Shown: piece after piece, positions 1-9,425 of the stretch
How the letters are laid out: the number at the start of each line of letters is the position of its first letter
How positions within the stretch are numbered: position 1 is the stretch's first letter
From: Bremerella sp. P1
GTDB lineage: Bacteria; Planctomycetota; Planctomycetia; Pirellulales; Pirellulaceae
NCBI RefSeq assembly: GCF_028748185.1
Contig: NZ_CP118164.1
Location: forward strand, 4,365,814-4,429,813
Direction of reading: 5' to 3'
DNA length: 64,000 bases
The notes under the pieces: generated by a model
Databases searched by the model: none
Told to the model about the DNA's origin: nothing
Seen by the model: only the letters and a program-made list of their open reading frames with translations
Translations under genes and position numbers: made by a program

Positions 1-2
1 GT

Positions 3-1088
3 GGGCATGGCCTGGTGGCAATTCTGAAGAACGGCGAAGGGCCGACCGTGATGCTGCGGACCGATCTCGACGCCTTGCCGGTCACCGAGAACACCGAGTT
101 GGTCTACGCATCGAAGCAAACGGTCAAGCTGGAAGATGGGACCGAATCTGGAGTGATGCATGCCTGCGGTCACGACATTCATATGACCAACGTGGTCGGC
201 ACTGCCCGGTATATGGCGACCCACAAAGATGAGTGGCACGGCACGCTGATGATCATCGGTCAGCCAGCCGAAGAAAAAGGGCAGGGGGCCAAGGCGATGT
301 TGGGGGACGGATTATTCGAACGTTTCCCGAAGCCAGACTACGCAATCGCTTTGCATGTCGATCCCAACTTGCCGACGGGAACGGTCGGCTATCGCGGCGG
401 TTACGCGATGGCCAATGTGGATAGTGTCGATATCTACGTGCAAGGCAAAGGGGGCCACGGAGCTCATCCCGACGCAACGGTCGACCCGATCGTTCAGGCG
501 GCCCAGTTGATTTTGGACCTGCAGACGATTGTCAGTCGTGAAGTCAATCCAACCGATCCTGCTGTCGTCACGGTGGGGGCTATCCACGGTGGGACGAAGC
601 ACAACATCATCGGCAACGAATGTCATCTGCAGCTGACCGTGCGAAGCTACGGCGAAGAAGTACGCAAGCAACTGCTCGAAGCGATTCAGCGGAAGGCGAA
701 AGCGGTCGCGATCAGCTACCGTGCTCCGGAACCGAAAATTGAAATCAGCGAAGGAACGCCCAGCCTATTCAACGATAAGCATCTCACCTGGCGGATCGTG
801 AAGAACTTCAATCATGCGTTTGGCGACGAAAAAGTGGTGCCGGTCGATCCTTCGATGGGAGGCGAAGACTTCAGCCGCTATGGAATCGCCGGCGTACCGA
901 TCTTCATGTACCGGCTGGGGGCGGTCGATGCGAAACGGCTGGCTCGCTACGAGCAACTTGGGCAAGAGCCTCCCTCGTTGCACTCGCCGCTTTTCTATCC
1001 CGACGCCGAGGATTGTTTGGAAACCGGCATTAGCGCGACCGTGATCGCGCTCTTGGAACTCTTCGAGCACAAGCCGGGCGATCAGTAA
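3..1088 (+). CDS. M20-family amidohydrolase, 3' part of gene
   Basis: The reading frame is open from the first bases of the window with no convincing start, and residues before the first possible GTG (position 15) still fit the family, so the 5' end lies outside. M20 metallopeptidase-like amidohydrolases (hippurate hydrolase / N-acyl amino acid deacylase type) cleave amide bonds with two metal ions. The metal-binding block MHACGHDIHM and the PAEEKGQGA segment with its catalytic glutamate are present, as is the dimerisation-domain pattern GKGGHGAHP. The C-terminal GGEDFS segment carries another conserved ligand region. Substrate cannot be told from sequence. The stop overlaps the next start by one base (TAATG). 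Confidence 0.9.
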   Translation, partial: GHGLVAILKNGEGPTVMLRTDLDALPVTENTELVYASKQTVKLEDGTESGVMHACGHDIHMTNVVGTARYMATHKDEWHGTLMIIGQPAEEKGQGAKAMLGDGLFERFPKPDYAIALHVDPNLPTGTVGYRGGYAMANVDSVDIYVQGKGGHGAHPDATVDPIVQAAQLILDLQTIVSREVNPTDPAVVTVGAIHGGTKHNIIGNECHLQLTVRSYGEEVRKQLLEAIQRKAKAVAISYRAPEPKIEISEGTPSLFNDKHLTWRIVKNFNHAFGDEKVVPVDPSMGGEDFSRYGIAGVPIFMYRLGAVDAKRLARYEQLGQEPPSLHSPLFYPDAEDCLETGISATVIALLELFEHKPGDQ

Positions 1089-1462
1089 TGCATCGGCACA
1101 CATTAATGGGAATGGCGGCCGGTTACGTCGTTCTGGTGGGCATTATTATCTACGGTTTACTGCAAGCACGCGTATGGGTCGCAAAGACTTACGATACGCC
1201 TGAGGCGACCGAAAACTGGCAGAAGTTGACCCAAGAACTGGATCAACGGCAGGATCGCGACCATTCAACAGCAAAAAGGCCACCGCAACGGAGCGCAGAG
1301 CCGCCAATTAAGATCTTGTTTTCGGAGAACTTTCCTGCGATCGTTATCTGGAGCCTCGTGATTCTGAGTATTCTATACTGGAGCGTGGGAATAATGATTA
1401 CCGGTGCGATGCGAACACCTAGTCATCAACCTGCGTCACTTGATCATGACGCACCCCCGTGA
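1088..1462 (+). CDS. small membrane protein of unknown function
   Basis: A 124-residue protein whose ATG shares its A with the upstream TAA stop, so it is probably translated with the amidohydrolase gene. It has one hydrophobic helix near the N terminus (about residues 9-28) and a second at about 80-105, separated by a polar, charged stretch rich in Q, D and R. I recognise no family. The layout suggests a bitopic or two-helix inner-membrane protein; function unknown. Confidence 0.6.
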   Translation: MHRHTLMGMAAGYVVLVGIIIYGLLQARVWVAKTYDTPEATENWQKLTQELDQRQDRDHSTAKRPPQRSAEPPIKILFSENFPAIVIWSLVILSILYWSVGIMITGAMRTPSHQPASLDHDAPP

Positions 1463-1513
1463 GTTTGACACCCAGGCTGCCCTTTCCCATCAAGGGCCAT
1501 TGATCGGCGATAC

Positions 1514-2026
1514 ATGCCACCATCCAGTCGCGAATTTGAGACGCATTCACCGGAGCTATCCTTGGTGCGATTGCCTATTCGCGATGATCACATCGCCCAA
1601 GGGACGACCGCACTGCTGCTGATCGTGCTTGCGTTCCTTACTTATTCGGGGACCGTTTCGGTGTGGGTATCGCTGGGGGTCGTGCTGGCCTGCCTGGCCG
1701 CAACCTGGAAGATGTTTGTTCCCGTTCGGATTGACCTCGGCCCGCGGGGAATCATTCAGAATTCATTTCTCGGCAGCCGGAAGACACCCTGGCGAGAAAT
1801 TGCCCGGTTCGAGCCCCACGAGCAAGGCGTCATCCTTTATCTTACGCAAGACGACTCCCCGCTGGCTGGCTTTGCTTCGATTGATTTGGCCTGCCGCAGC
1901 ATGAAACCGGAAGTCGAAGCGATCGTTCGCTACTACATGGAATCGCGGCGAATGCGGACGGGCTCGTCGATCGTGAAGATGGCCGACGACCTCTCGAATT
2001 CCAAATCGGGTTCGGCCGCGAGTTAG
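1514..2026 (+). CDS. membrane protein with PH-like C-terminal domain
   Basis: A 170-residue protein with two closely spaced hydrophobic segments (about residues 32-67) followed by a soluble part containing an IDLGPRGI...W-EI-F pattern. That pattern is typical of bacterial PH-like membrane proteins (bPH2/YdbT-like). This is inference from layout only. Its TAG stop overlaps the converging stop of the oppF-like gene by three bases, so the two units are convergent with no room for a separate terminator. Confidence 0.55.
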   Translation: MPPSSREFETHSPELSLVRLPIRDDHIAQGTTALLLIVLAFLTYSGTVSVWVSLGVVLACLAATWKMFVPVRIDLGPRGIIQNSFLGSRKTPWREIARFEPHEQGVILYLTQDDSPLAGFASIDLACRSMKPEVEAIVRYYMESRRMRTGSSIVKMADDLSNSKSGSAAS

Positions 2027-3042
2027 CTCGGCGCCGCGTCTTCGATCGACTTGTCACCGGCAAAGAAGCAAGCTGCCGGGTGCGGTGTCCCTTCCAGCGG
2101 TGGTGGACTGGCCGTGCATTTCTCAGGCTGCACAATTGGGCAGCGATCGGCAAACGGACAGCCGGGGTAAAACGTATCAGGCGAGGGGACTTCCCCTTGC
2201 AGCACGATCCGTTGCCGTTTGCGTTCGATATCCGGGTCGGGCACCGGAATAGCCGACAAGAGGGCCTGTGTGTAAGGATGCATCGGCTGCCGGAACAACT
2301 CTTGAGATTCCGATAGCTCGACGATTCGTCCCAGGTACATCACACCGATTCGGTGCGAGATATGCCGGACGACACTCAAGTCGTGGGCAATGAAGACATA
2401 GGCGACGCCCAGCTTCTGCTGCAAGTCCATCAACAGGTTGATCACCTGGGCCTGAATCGAAACGTCGAGGGCCGAGATTGGTTCGTCGCAGACAATCACC
2501 TTGGGCCTGGCCGCGAGTGCTCGGGCAATCCCGATACGTTGTCGCTGACCGCCCGAGAACTCGTGCGGATACCGATTCACAAACCGTGGATTGAGCCCGA
2601 CGACATCCATCAGTCGCATCACTTCCAGCTTTCGATCGAGACCAGACTTCAGTCCGAAGATCGAAAGAGGTTCACCAATGATCGTGCCCACGGTCATACG
2701 CGGATTGAGCGAAGCGTACGGATCCTGAAAGATCATCTGCAGGTCGCTACGATGTTGCCGCATCGATGCTGGCGAGAGATCGTCGATTCGTTTGCCGTTG
2801 AGGTGAATCGTACCGGCGGTCGGTTTGACCAGGTTCATGATGGCCCGCGCCGTGGTCGACTTGCCGCAGCCACTTTCCCCCACCAGCCCAAACGTTTCAC
2901 CAGGCTTCACATCAAACGAAACGCCATCAACGGCCCGTACGATTTCAGTTTGGGACGCGAACCACTTGCCGCGTCGAACCGGAAAGTGAACTTTCAGGTC
3001 GCGGACTTCGAGAACGGGAGAGACGTCTATTACTTGTGACAT
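2023..3042 (-). CDS. oppF: oligopeptide ABC transporter ATPase, OppF-like
   Basis: The second ATPase of an oligopeptide/dipeptide importer; it powers uptake across the inner membrane together with the OppD-like partner. Visible motifs are Walker [10 protein letters not shown], the Q-loop [12 protein letters not shown], signature [14 protein letters not shown], Walker [13 protein letters not shown] and the H-loop histidine in FIAHDL. The C-terminal oligopeptide-transporter extension carries the family cysteines ([11 protein letters not shown]). It is the last gene of a five-gene minus-strand operon (OppA-B-C-D-F) and starts about 25 bases after oppD ends. Confidence 0.93.
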   Translation of the reverse strand: MSQVIDVSPVLEVRDLKVHFPVRRGKWFASQTEIVRAVDGVSFDVKPGETFGLVGESGCGKSTTARAIMNLVKPTAGTIHLNGKRIDDLSPASMRQHRSDLQMIFQDPYASLNPRMTVGTIIGEPLSIFGLKSGLDRKLEVMRLMDVVGLNPRFVNRYPHEFSGGQRQRIGIARALAARPKVIVCDEPISALDVSIQAQVINLLMDLQQKLGVAYVFIAHDLSVVRHISHRIGVMYLGRIVELSESQELFRQPMHPYTQALLSAIPVPDPDIERKRQRIVLQGEVPSPDTFYPGCPFADRCPIVQPEKCTASPPPLEGTPHPAACFFAGDKSIEDAAPS

Positions 3043-3066
3043 GGATGCGATAGCTTAGCTAAGACG

Positions 3067-4125
3067 TTAGTTAGTGGCAGTGGGTGGAACCGGCAGATCA
3101 ATCTGGGTAACGTCGCGAATGCACGCATGCGCGGTTCCCGTGTCGACTTGAACTAGCGGTGGATCGATCTTCTGGCAGTCATCCACGCGGTACGGACAAC
3201 GCGGATAGAACGAACAGCCTGGGATCGGCTCGCTCATGTCGGGTGGTTGTCCTGCAACTGGTGAGAGTTGGGCTCCCACTTCCTCGTCGATCCGCGGAAT
3301 CGAATTGAGCAACCCCAACGTGTAAGGGTGTCGAGGGTCGGCGAACAAGTCGTGAGCCTTGGCCTGTTCGACCTTGCGTCCGGCGTACATGACCAGCACG
3401 TCTGTGGCCATGTTCGCGATCACACCCAGGTCGTGCGTGATCATCACGATCGCCGTGTTGTGTTCTTCTTGCAGCTGCTGCATGAGTTCCAGGATCTGGG
3501 CTTGAATGGTCACGTCCAGAGCAGTCGTCGGTTCGTCCGCGATCAGGATTTCGGGATCACACGACAGGGCCATCGCGATCACCACGCGTTGCCGCATCCC
3601 GCCGGAGAATTCGTGCGGATAGTTGAACACGCGGCGTTTGGCACCTGGGATGCCGACCTTTTCAAGCATCTCGATCGCGCGGTCCAAGGCGTCTTTATAG
3701 GACAGCCCCAGATGCTTTCGCGTGACCTCGGTCAACTGTTCGTCGATGGTCAAAAATGGATTGAGCGTGGTCATCGGATCCTGGAAGATCATCGCGATGC
3801 GGTTCCCACGAATGCTCGCGAGTTCCTTGTCGCTCATCTTCAGCAGGTCTTTGCCGTTATACATGGCCGAGCCGCTGGTGATCTTGCCAGGAGGCTGAGG
3901 GATCAGCCCCAGCATGGCCAGGTTGGTGACCGACTTACCAGAGCCTGACTCGCCGACAATACCTAGCGTTTCGCCAGCTCGCAGATCGAAGTCAACCCCG
4001 CGAACCGCTTTGAAGGTTCCATCTTCGGTGCGGAACTCGACTGCCAGGTCACGCACTTCCAGCAGCACTTTGCCGGTGCCGGAAGGCTTGTCCTTCGTCG
4101 ATGCGCTCGTCGTTTCTACAGTCAC
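3067..4125 (-). CDS. oppD: oligopeptide ABC transporter ATPase, OppD-like
   Basis: The first ATPase of the peptide importer. Walker A is GESGSGKSV, the Q-loop is [12 protein letters not shown], the signature is [14 protein letters not shown], Walker B is [12 protein letters not shown] and the switch histidine lies in MITHDL. The C-terminal cysteine region ([11 protein letters not shown]) is the hallmark of the OppD/DppD group. It probably starts at a GTG ten bases downstream of the oppC stop, which indicates translational coupling. Substrate (di- versus oligopeptide) cannot be decided from this sequence. Confidence 0.93.
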   Translation of the reverse strand: MTVETTSASTKDKPSGTGKVLLEVRDLAVEFRTEDGTFKAVRGVDFDLRAGETLGIVGESGSGKSVTNLAMLGLIPQPPGKITSGSAMYNGKDLLKMSDKELASIRGNRIAMIFQDPMTTLNPFLTIDEQLTEVTRKHLGLSYKDALDRAIEMLEKVGIPGAKRRVFNYPHEFSGGMRQRVVIAMALSCDPEILIADEPTTALDVTIQAQILELMQQLQEEHNTAIVMITHDLGVIANMATDVLVMYAGRKVEQAKAHDLFADPRHPYTLGLLNSIPRIDEEVGAQLSPVAGQPPDMSEPIPGCSFYPRCPYRVDDCQKIDPPLVQVDTGTAHACIRDVTQIDLPVPPTATN

Positions 4126-4135
4126 AAGGTTACCC

Positions 4136-5308
4136 TTATCGGTTCTTCATTCGCGGGTCGAGAGCGTCACGCAGTCCGTCACCCAGGAAGTTCAAGGAGT
4201 ACAGCGTCGATGCCAATGCCAAGGCCGGGAACACCACCAACCACCAGTAGATTTTCACCGGCGTGATCACCTTCAGGCCTTCCTCAGCCAGCACACCCCA
4301 GCTCACAGCCGGAGCTTCCACGCCCAGACCAAGGAACGACAGAAACGCCTCGAACAGCATCACCGCCGGAATGGTCAGCGTCAGGTAGACGATCACAATA
4401 CTCATCACGTTGGGCACCAGGTGTAGAAACACAATGCGGAATCCACTGGCGCCCACGGTTCGTGCCGCGTCGACAAATTGTTCGTTTTTCAAGCTGATGA
4501 TCTGACCACGCACCACGCGGGCCATCGTCAGCCAGTACACGGCCCCGATCACGATATACAAAATGACGATGCGGCTGATGCCGTAGCTTTCCAGCCACTG
4601 CTTGACGTCGTCTTCGCTGAGGATCGTGATGAGGAAGAGCACCAGGAAAATGAACGGCACCGAATACATGATGTCGACTACCCGCATCATGAAGTCGTCG
4701 ACCATCCCGCCTGAGTATCCGGCGATTGCCCCGTAGCTAACCCCGATGATCAGCGAAACGAGTGTGGCGACCAGTCCCACGATCAACGACACCCGAGCCC
4801 CATAGAATAGACGCGAAAGCAAGTCGCGTCCCAAGAGGTCGGTGCCGCACAAACTGGGCAGGCAATAGTCGCCGAAGATCGCCAGGCGCGTGTTCAATAG
4901 CAACATGTCAAAGCCGGTCGGGTCGGTCCAAAGCTCGCCAACGCGGCGATCGAACTCTTCTCCTTCGAGTCCCTTGAGTTGCAAGCTGACCGGGACGACT
5001 TCCTTTTCCCCTTCTTCGTTGGCCCGCTTGGTCGTCGAGTGAAACTCTGGGGGCAAAGCCAAACGGTTGGCCAGGTCTTGCTCACGCGGCGATTGCAAAG
5101 GGAACAGCGGAGTGAAGATGGCTGCCAAGGCTAGCAGGACCAGGAAACTGAGTGCCGTCATCGAGACCCAGTCGCGGCGCAGCCGACGCCAGGCATCTTG
5201 CCATAGCGAAATCCCGCGGATGTTTCTCGCCTCGTTGTACATTGCCTGATACTTCTCGATCGGCGGCAACGCGTCGGCGTAGGGGTCGTGCTTATTAAGT
5301 GAATCCAA
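4136..5308 (-). CDS. oppC: peptide ABC transporter permease, OppC-like
   Basis: Inner-membrane permease of the importer. A cytoplasmic N-terminal region of about 45 residues precedes the first helix. A long periplasmic loop follows, and then the binding-protein-dependent transport core with the EAA loop (VDAARTVGASGFRIVFLHLV) that contacts the ATPases. The loop between the first helix and the core, about 100 residues with a charged EEGEKE stretch, is longer than in the Escherichia coli protein. The annotated start is TTG with an AAGG about ten bases upstream; no ATG lies close by. Confidence 0.9.
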   Translation of the reverse strand: MDSLNKHDPYADALPPIEKYQAMYNEARNIRGISLWQDAWRRLRRDWVSMTALSFLVLLALAAIFTPLFPLQSPREQDLANRLALPPEFHSTTKRANEEGEKEVVPVSLQLKGLEGEEFDRRVGELWTDPTGFDMLLLNTRLAIFGDYCLPSLCGTDLLGRDLLSRLFYGARVSLIVGLVATLVSLIIGVSYGAIAGYSGGMVDDFMMRVVDIMYSVPFIFLVLFLITILSEDDVKQWLESYGISRIVILYIVIGAVYWLTMARVVRGQIISLKNEQFVDAARTVGASGFRIVFLHLVPNVMSIVIVYLTLTIPAVMLFEAFLSFLGLGVEAPAVSWGVLAEEGLKVITPVKIYWWLVVFPALALASTLYSLNFLGDGLRDALDPRMKNR

Positions 5309-5332
5309 GGCTCTGGCCTTCGCAGCGAGGAG

Positions 5333-6256
5333 TTACTTGTCCAACTTGACGCGAGGATCGATCAAACCGTACGACAGGTCGACCAACGTATTCATCGAGA
5401 ACAACAGGAAGGTGTAGATCATCACCACCGCCAGGCTGACGGGGTGATCCTTCTGCTGAACGGCCTCGATGAAGTGGCTTCCCAAACCGGGAATAAAGAA
5501 GATGCGTTCCAGCACCAGCGACCCGGTCAGAATGCCTGCCGTGGCTGGTCCCAGGAATGAGACGACCGGCAGGATAGCACCACGAAATGCATGCTTCAGC
5601 ACGACCGTCGCAGGCATCAGCCCCTTGGCATACGCCGTACGAATGTAGTCTTGCCCCAGCACTTCCAGCATGCCGGTTCGTGTCAGACGCGAGATGTACG
5701 CCGCGAAAGGAGCCGCCAGGCAAAGCGACGGCAGCACCAAATTGATCGGGCGTCCCCAACCAGCCGCGGGAAACAGATTCAAGCCGAACACAAAAATAAT
5801 GATCGCGAAGCCTGCCAACACAAAGTTAGGAATCGCGATCCCCAGCGTTGCAATCATGCGGAAGGTCACATCGATCAGCGACTGTCTTCTTAGTGCCGAG
5901 ATGATCCCGGTCGAGAAGCCAATCAGCATCGCGAAGCTAAGCCCCAATAGCCCGAGCGAAATCGAAATCGGTAAACCTTCCGAGATGATCTCGAAGACCG
6001 ACTTGTCGATCAGCTTCATGCTGGGGCCCGGGTTGAGCACCATGTAGTTGCCCATTGTCTTGACGTACCGCGTCGCAAGAGGCTTATCCAGGTCGTAGTA
6101 TTCTTCCAGGTTGCGTTTGATCGCCTCGGGAAGTTGCCGCTCGTTCAAGAGCGCACCTTCCGGCGAGACCGTCCACATCAGAAAGAAGCTAATCGTGAAG
6201 ACGACCCACAAGGTGATCACCAGCCACATTAGCCGCTTGGCCAAAAAGTAAATCAC
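5333..6256 (-). CDS. oppB: peptide ABC transporter permease, OppB-like
   Basis: Partner permease with an N-terminal helix, a periplasmic segment and the usual permease core containing the EAA-loop sequence DYIRTAYAKGL. I place the start at the GTG at 6256. It overlaps the upstream oppA stop as GTGA and has a strong GGAGGG six bases before it. A longer form from 6271 would lie on that ribosome binding site. About 307 residues, normal for the family. Confidence 0.92.
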   Translation of the reverse strand: MIYFLAKRLMWLVITLWVVFTISFFLMWTVSPEGALLNERQLPEAIKRNLEEYYDLDKPLATRYVKTMGNYMVLNPGPSMKLIDKSVFEIISEGLPISISLGLLGLSFAMLIGFSTGIISALRRQSLIDVTFRMIATLGIAIPNFVLAGFAIIIFVFGLNLFPAAGWGRPINLVLPSLCLAAPFAAYISRLTRTGMLEVLGQDYIRTAYAKGLMPATVVLKHAFRGAILPVVSFLGPATAGILTGSLVLERIFFIPGLGSHFIEAVQQKDHPVSLAVVMIYTFLLFSMNTLVDLSYGLIDPRVKLDK

Positions 6257-8247
6257 TCCAAGCCCTCCCACTCGCGAATCTTTTCGCGTTGTTCTTCGTC
6301 AATTTCGAGGATGTGCAGGGGATGGAGATCCTGCAGGTTCGGATAAAAGTTCTTCACGTACGGCCGTACCATGTTGATCGAAACGTAGAAGTAGATCGGC
6401 AAGATCGGCATCTCGTCGACCAGTACCTCTTCCGCGTCGCGAAGCATGTTAAAGCGTTTTTGGGGATCGGCTTCACTGCGTGCCGCGTCGATCAGGCCGT
6501 CGTACTTTTCGTTGCTCCAGCCGGTCTCGTTGTTCTCGCCGTCGGTGACGAACATGTCGAGAAAAGTATTCGGATCGGGATAGTCGCCAATCCAACCAGC
6601 CCGAGCGACGTCGTAATCCATTTCGCGGACCGTTGTCAGGTAGACGCCCCACTCGACGTTCCGTAGTTGAACATCGATGTGCAGATTGCGTTTCCACTGC
6701 TGTTGGATCACTTCGGCGATCTGCTTATGCCCTTCCGACGTGTTGTACAGAATCTGGATGGGACGCATCTTTTCGCCGCCCAGGGCTTCCTCAAGCAGCT
6801 TTCGGGCACGCTCTGGATCGTACGACTCGGTCGGTGGTCCTTCGTATCCGGTGATACCCGGCGGCACGAGCGAACCAGCCGGAACCTGCCCACCGCGGGT
6901 GACGAAGTCGACGATCTCTTGCTTGTTGATTGCCAGGTTCAGGGCCTGCCGTACTTTCGGATTATCGAGCGGCGGCCGATTGGTGTTTACGCGATAGAAG
7001 TAGGTAGAAAGCATTGGGGCGATCTGCAGATCGTCGCTTTCATTCTCTCGCCCTGGCTCCTTCTTCTTCTCCTGGTCGAGTTCTTTCAGATCGTCCAACA
7101 CCGGGTTGGGAATATCGGTGGCCCACTCCATCTGGCCGCTCATGAACATGTTGAGCTGCGTGGTGTTCGACTGCACGGCCAGGGCGTCGATCGTCTCCAG
7201 TTTGACTTTATCCGCATTCCAATAGGTCGGGTTCTTCGCCAGGCGAATACGATCGCGGATGCGGCGTTCCTGAATTTGATAGGGGCCGTTGGTGACAATG
7301 TTCTCCGGCTTGGTCCAGTCAGGGTAACCGTGCGTTTCGATACACGTGCGATTGACCGCGTGCATCGGGTAGAACGAAGCCAGTTCCAGGAAGTACGGCG
7401 TCGGCGATTCGAGCTCGATGACCAGCGTCATCTCGTCAGGAGCTTTGATGCCGACTTCGCTGAAGTGAAGCAAAACGTGCATCGCTTCTTCGGCGCCGGG
7501 ATGCTTCTCCAGGAAAGCCTTTGGCGTGCCTGTTTGATAGAAGACGCGTTCGGTGGTTTCTCCGTCCCATTGCGGTTGGCCGTCTTTCTCAGGCACGCAG
7601 TCGACGGTGAATACTTTGTAGGAAGCACTCTCTTCTTCGCCGTGTCCGGAGTTGCTCGATTCGCTGGAACCTTCCGGATAGGTATCTACCTTCTTCAAGA
7701 TGCCGGAGACCATCGTTCCGCGAGGGAACATCTGAGCGCGATCCTTACGATCGGCCAGTTCGACTTCAACATGGTCGCCGACATCAAAATCGCCGGTCGT
7801 GTAGCGTTTGGCGTTCTTGATGTACCACAGTTGGTACCCGTACTGCGTTCCCGATTCTGGATGCAAAAAACGCATCCAGGAGAAGTCCCAGTCGTAAGCG
7901 GTGACCGGTTCGCCGTTGGTCCACTTGGCACCTTCACGCATGTGAAAGGTATAAGTCTTCAGGTCATCCGATACGTCGTGCGACTTGGCCATCGCGGGCA
8001 ACGGGACCATGTCGTTGGGATCGTTGGGATCGGGCATCTTCCGATAGAGCCCCTCGAAGATGGCGTCAATGATCCGCCCTTCAGGGGCACCGGTGCTTTT
8101 AGCCGGGTCCACCGTTTGTGGCTCGGTACCGTTAGAAAAGGTGAAGTCCGCGGGGGGGAGCGACCCCATCCGAAGCGCGAAAAAGAGAGCGACTACGAAG
8201 ATTAGTGGGAAGAAGTAAGGAAATAATCCTCGTATTGACCATTTCAT
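6253..8247 (-). CDS. oppA: peptide ABC transporter substrate-binding protein, OppA-like
   Basis: Periplasmic or membrane-tethered receptor of the importer, solute-binding protein family 5. An uncleaved-looking hydrophobic N-terminal segment (FFPLIFVVALFFALRMG) is followed by the family opening NGTEPQTVDPAKSTG. Later come the long lobe-I insertion typical of OppA and the C-terminal lobe. No lipobox cysteine is visible, so anchoring by the N-terminal helix is likely. It is first in the operon and overlaps oppB by four bases. The start may instead be a GTG at 8262. Confidence 0.9.
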   Translation of the reverse strand: MKWSIRGLFPYFFPLIFVVALFFALRMGSLPPADFTFSNGTEPQTVDPAKSTGAPEGRIIDAIFEGLYRKMPDPNDPNDMVPLPAMAKSHDVSDDLKTYTFHMREGAKWTNGEPVTAYDWDFSWMRFLHPESGTQYGYQLWYIKNAKRYTTGDFDVGDHVEVELADRKDRAQMFPRGTMVSGILKKVDTYPEGSSESSNSGHGEEESASYKVFTVDCVPEKDGQPQWDGETTERVFYQTGTPKAFLEKHPGAEEAMHVLLHFSEVGIKAPDEMTLVIELESPTPYFLELASFYPMHAVNRTCIETHGYPDWTKPENIVTNGPYQIQERRIRDRIRLAKNPTYWNADKVKLETIDALAVQSNTTQLNMFMSGQMEWATDIPNPVLDDLKELDQEKKKEPGRENESDDLQIAPMLSTYFYRVNTNRPPLDNPKVRQALNLAINKQEIVDFVTRGGQVPAGSLVPPGITGYEGPPTESYDPERARKLLEEALGGEKMRPIQILYNTSEGHKQIAEVIQQQWKRNLHIDVQLRNVEWGVYLTTVREMDYDVARAGWIGDYPDPNTFLDMFVTDGENNETGWSNEKYDGLIDAARSEADPQKRFNMLRDAEEVLVDEMPILPIYFYVSINMVRPYVKNFYPNLQDLHPLHILEIDEEQREKIREWEGLE

Positions 8248-8742
8248 TCGGTGATTTCTCACTCATTCGGGCCATTGGCAGTGGGTTTCAAGGTGATCAT
8301 CACCTAAGTTCCTGATCGTATCAAATTCCGCAAGAGCTGACGATATGCTGATCTCAAACGGACCAGTCCGCTTGAAAGGCGCAAGCTACAGGCCTTGTTT
8401 TCGATAGAAATGTTGCAGTTTCATTCGAATTGTCCGATACTCCGGGAATGAGCGAACCGCCTTGCCCGAGCATTCGTACGTTGGGGCGAGGCTCGATTGC
8501 AGTATGAGAGCCGTTAGCGCTTGGTTCACCTACTAGCAATTGGGTTTGTTCATCGCCATTCGATTTAACTTTACGCGTCTTCGTTGGAAACTGCATTTCT
8601 CCGTTTCGCTATCAAGGCGAGCGAGGGTTAAGCATTGGCCGCGTCAAGCTATCTCTCAGGGCGTGACTCATCCTTTTTCAGGGCCAGTTAACTTAACTAA
8701 TCAGTAGGGGCCCAAGCCTTACTAACACGGAGAAGATCTGCC
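8248..8742. other. divergent intergenic region, oppA / ArsR-type regulator
   Basis: About 490 bases separate two divergent units. I see no convincing gene: the only sizeable frame (minus strand, 8354-8596) lacks a family resemblance and a ribosome binding site. The segment should hold promoters for both directions, but I cannot name boxes with confidence. Confidence 0.4.
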
Positions 8743-9228
8743 ATGATGTTCTTGGCCACTCCAGCCAATGGACACACGATGTCCAAAGGGTACTACTCAG
8801 ACAATGATAGTCCCTCGCACGTTTCCCAGCCGGAAGGATCCGGTAAGGAAGTTTCACCTTACGAACCCTTGAACGAAGACGTTGCTCGTCAGCTCGTTCA
8901 ACTCTTTAAGCTGTTGGCCGACGAAACTCGGCTTAAAATCCTCAGCTACCTGCTACAGGCAGGCGAACTCAATGTTCGATCGCTGTGTGATTTGCTCGAT
9001 CAAAGCCAGCCAGCAGTCAGTCATCACCTGGCCCTGCTGAAAACCTGTGGACTGATCGAATCGCGACGCGACGGTAAGAACAATTTCTATCGCGTCATTC
9101 CGGAACAGTTCGGACGCTTCGCCGAAGTGTTGTTCCGCCAAGTACCTGGCCTGGAAGACGATAAGATCGACTTCGGCGAAGCCATGGTACGCCTGGAAAC
9201 GGAAACCCAAGCGGTCGCCGTCCACTAA
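8743..9228 (+). CDS. ArsR/SmtB-type winged-helix transcriptional regulator
   Basis: The core (about residues 45-130) reads as an ArsR-family winged helix: FKLLADETRLKILSYLLQAGELNV, then the recognition helix QSQPAVSHHLALL and the wing LIESRRDGKNNFYRV. No CxC or other metal-site cysteines are present in the expected helix, so it is unlikely to be a classical metal sensor. The N-terminal 40 residues are polar and of low complexity, and the first possible ATG was taken although later ones (for example residue 13) are possible. It stands alone, followed by a strong terminator. Confidence 0.85.
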   Translation: MMFLATPANGHTMSKGYYSDNDSPSHVSQPEGSGKEVSPYEPLNEDVARQLVQLFKLLADETRLKILSYLLQAGELNVRSLCDLLDQSQPAVSHHLALLKTCGLIESRRDGKNNFYRVIPEQFGRFAEVLFRQVPGLEDDKIDFGEAMVRLETETQAVAVH

Positions 9229-9259
9229 GAACCTTCTCTCCTCAATATGAGGCTCGCAC

Positions 9260-9296
9260 GAAGGCTACCTGATCGTGTCCCAGGTAGCCTTCTTTG
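9260..9296 (+). terminator. Rho-independent terminator after the ArsR-type gene
   Basis: A perfect 12-base inverted repeat (GAAGGCTACCTG at 9260-9271, CAGGTAGCCTTC at 9281-9292) has a 9-base loop and is followed by TTT. It lies 32 bases after the stop codon. Confidence 0.85.
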
Positions 9297-9425
9297 CGTT
9301 CTTGCCAGGAGAAATCGGCCTCCTTCGGCGATCAGGCCTCTTTTGCCGTTGTTCGTACTGCCAAAAAATCGGGTAAGGGTTAGAATTTCATGATGGAATC
9401 TTGTACACCTTAGCCCCCTTGGATC

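Noticed and set aside
6667-8205. Plus-strand open frame of 512 codons
   Set aside because: Antisense shadow of the oppA gene, whose protein family is clear; long antisense frames arise from the codon bias of this GC-rich genome.
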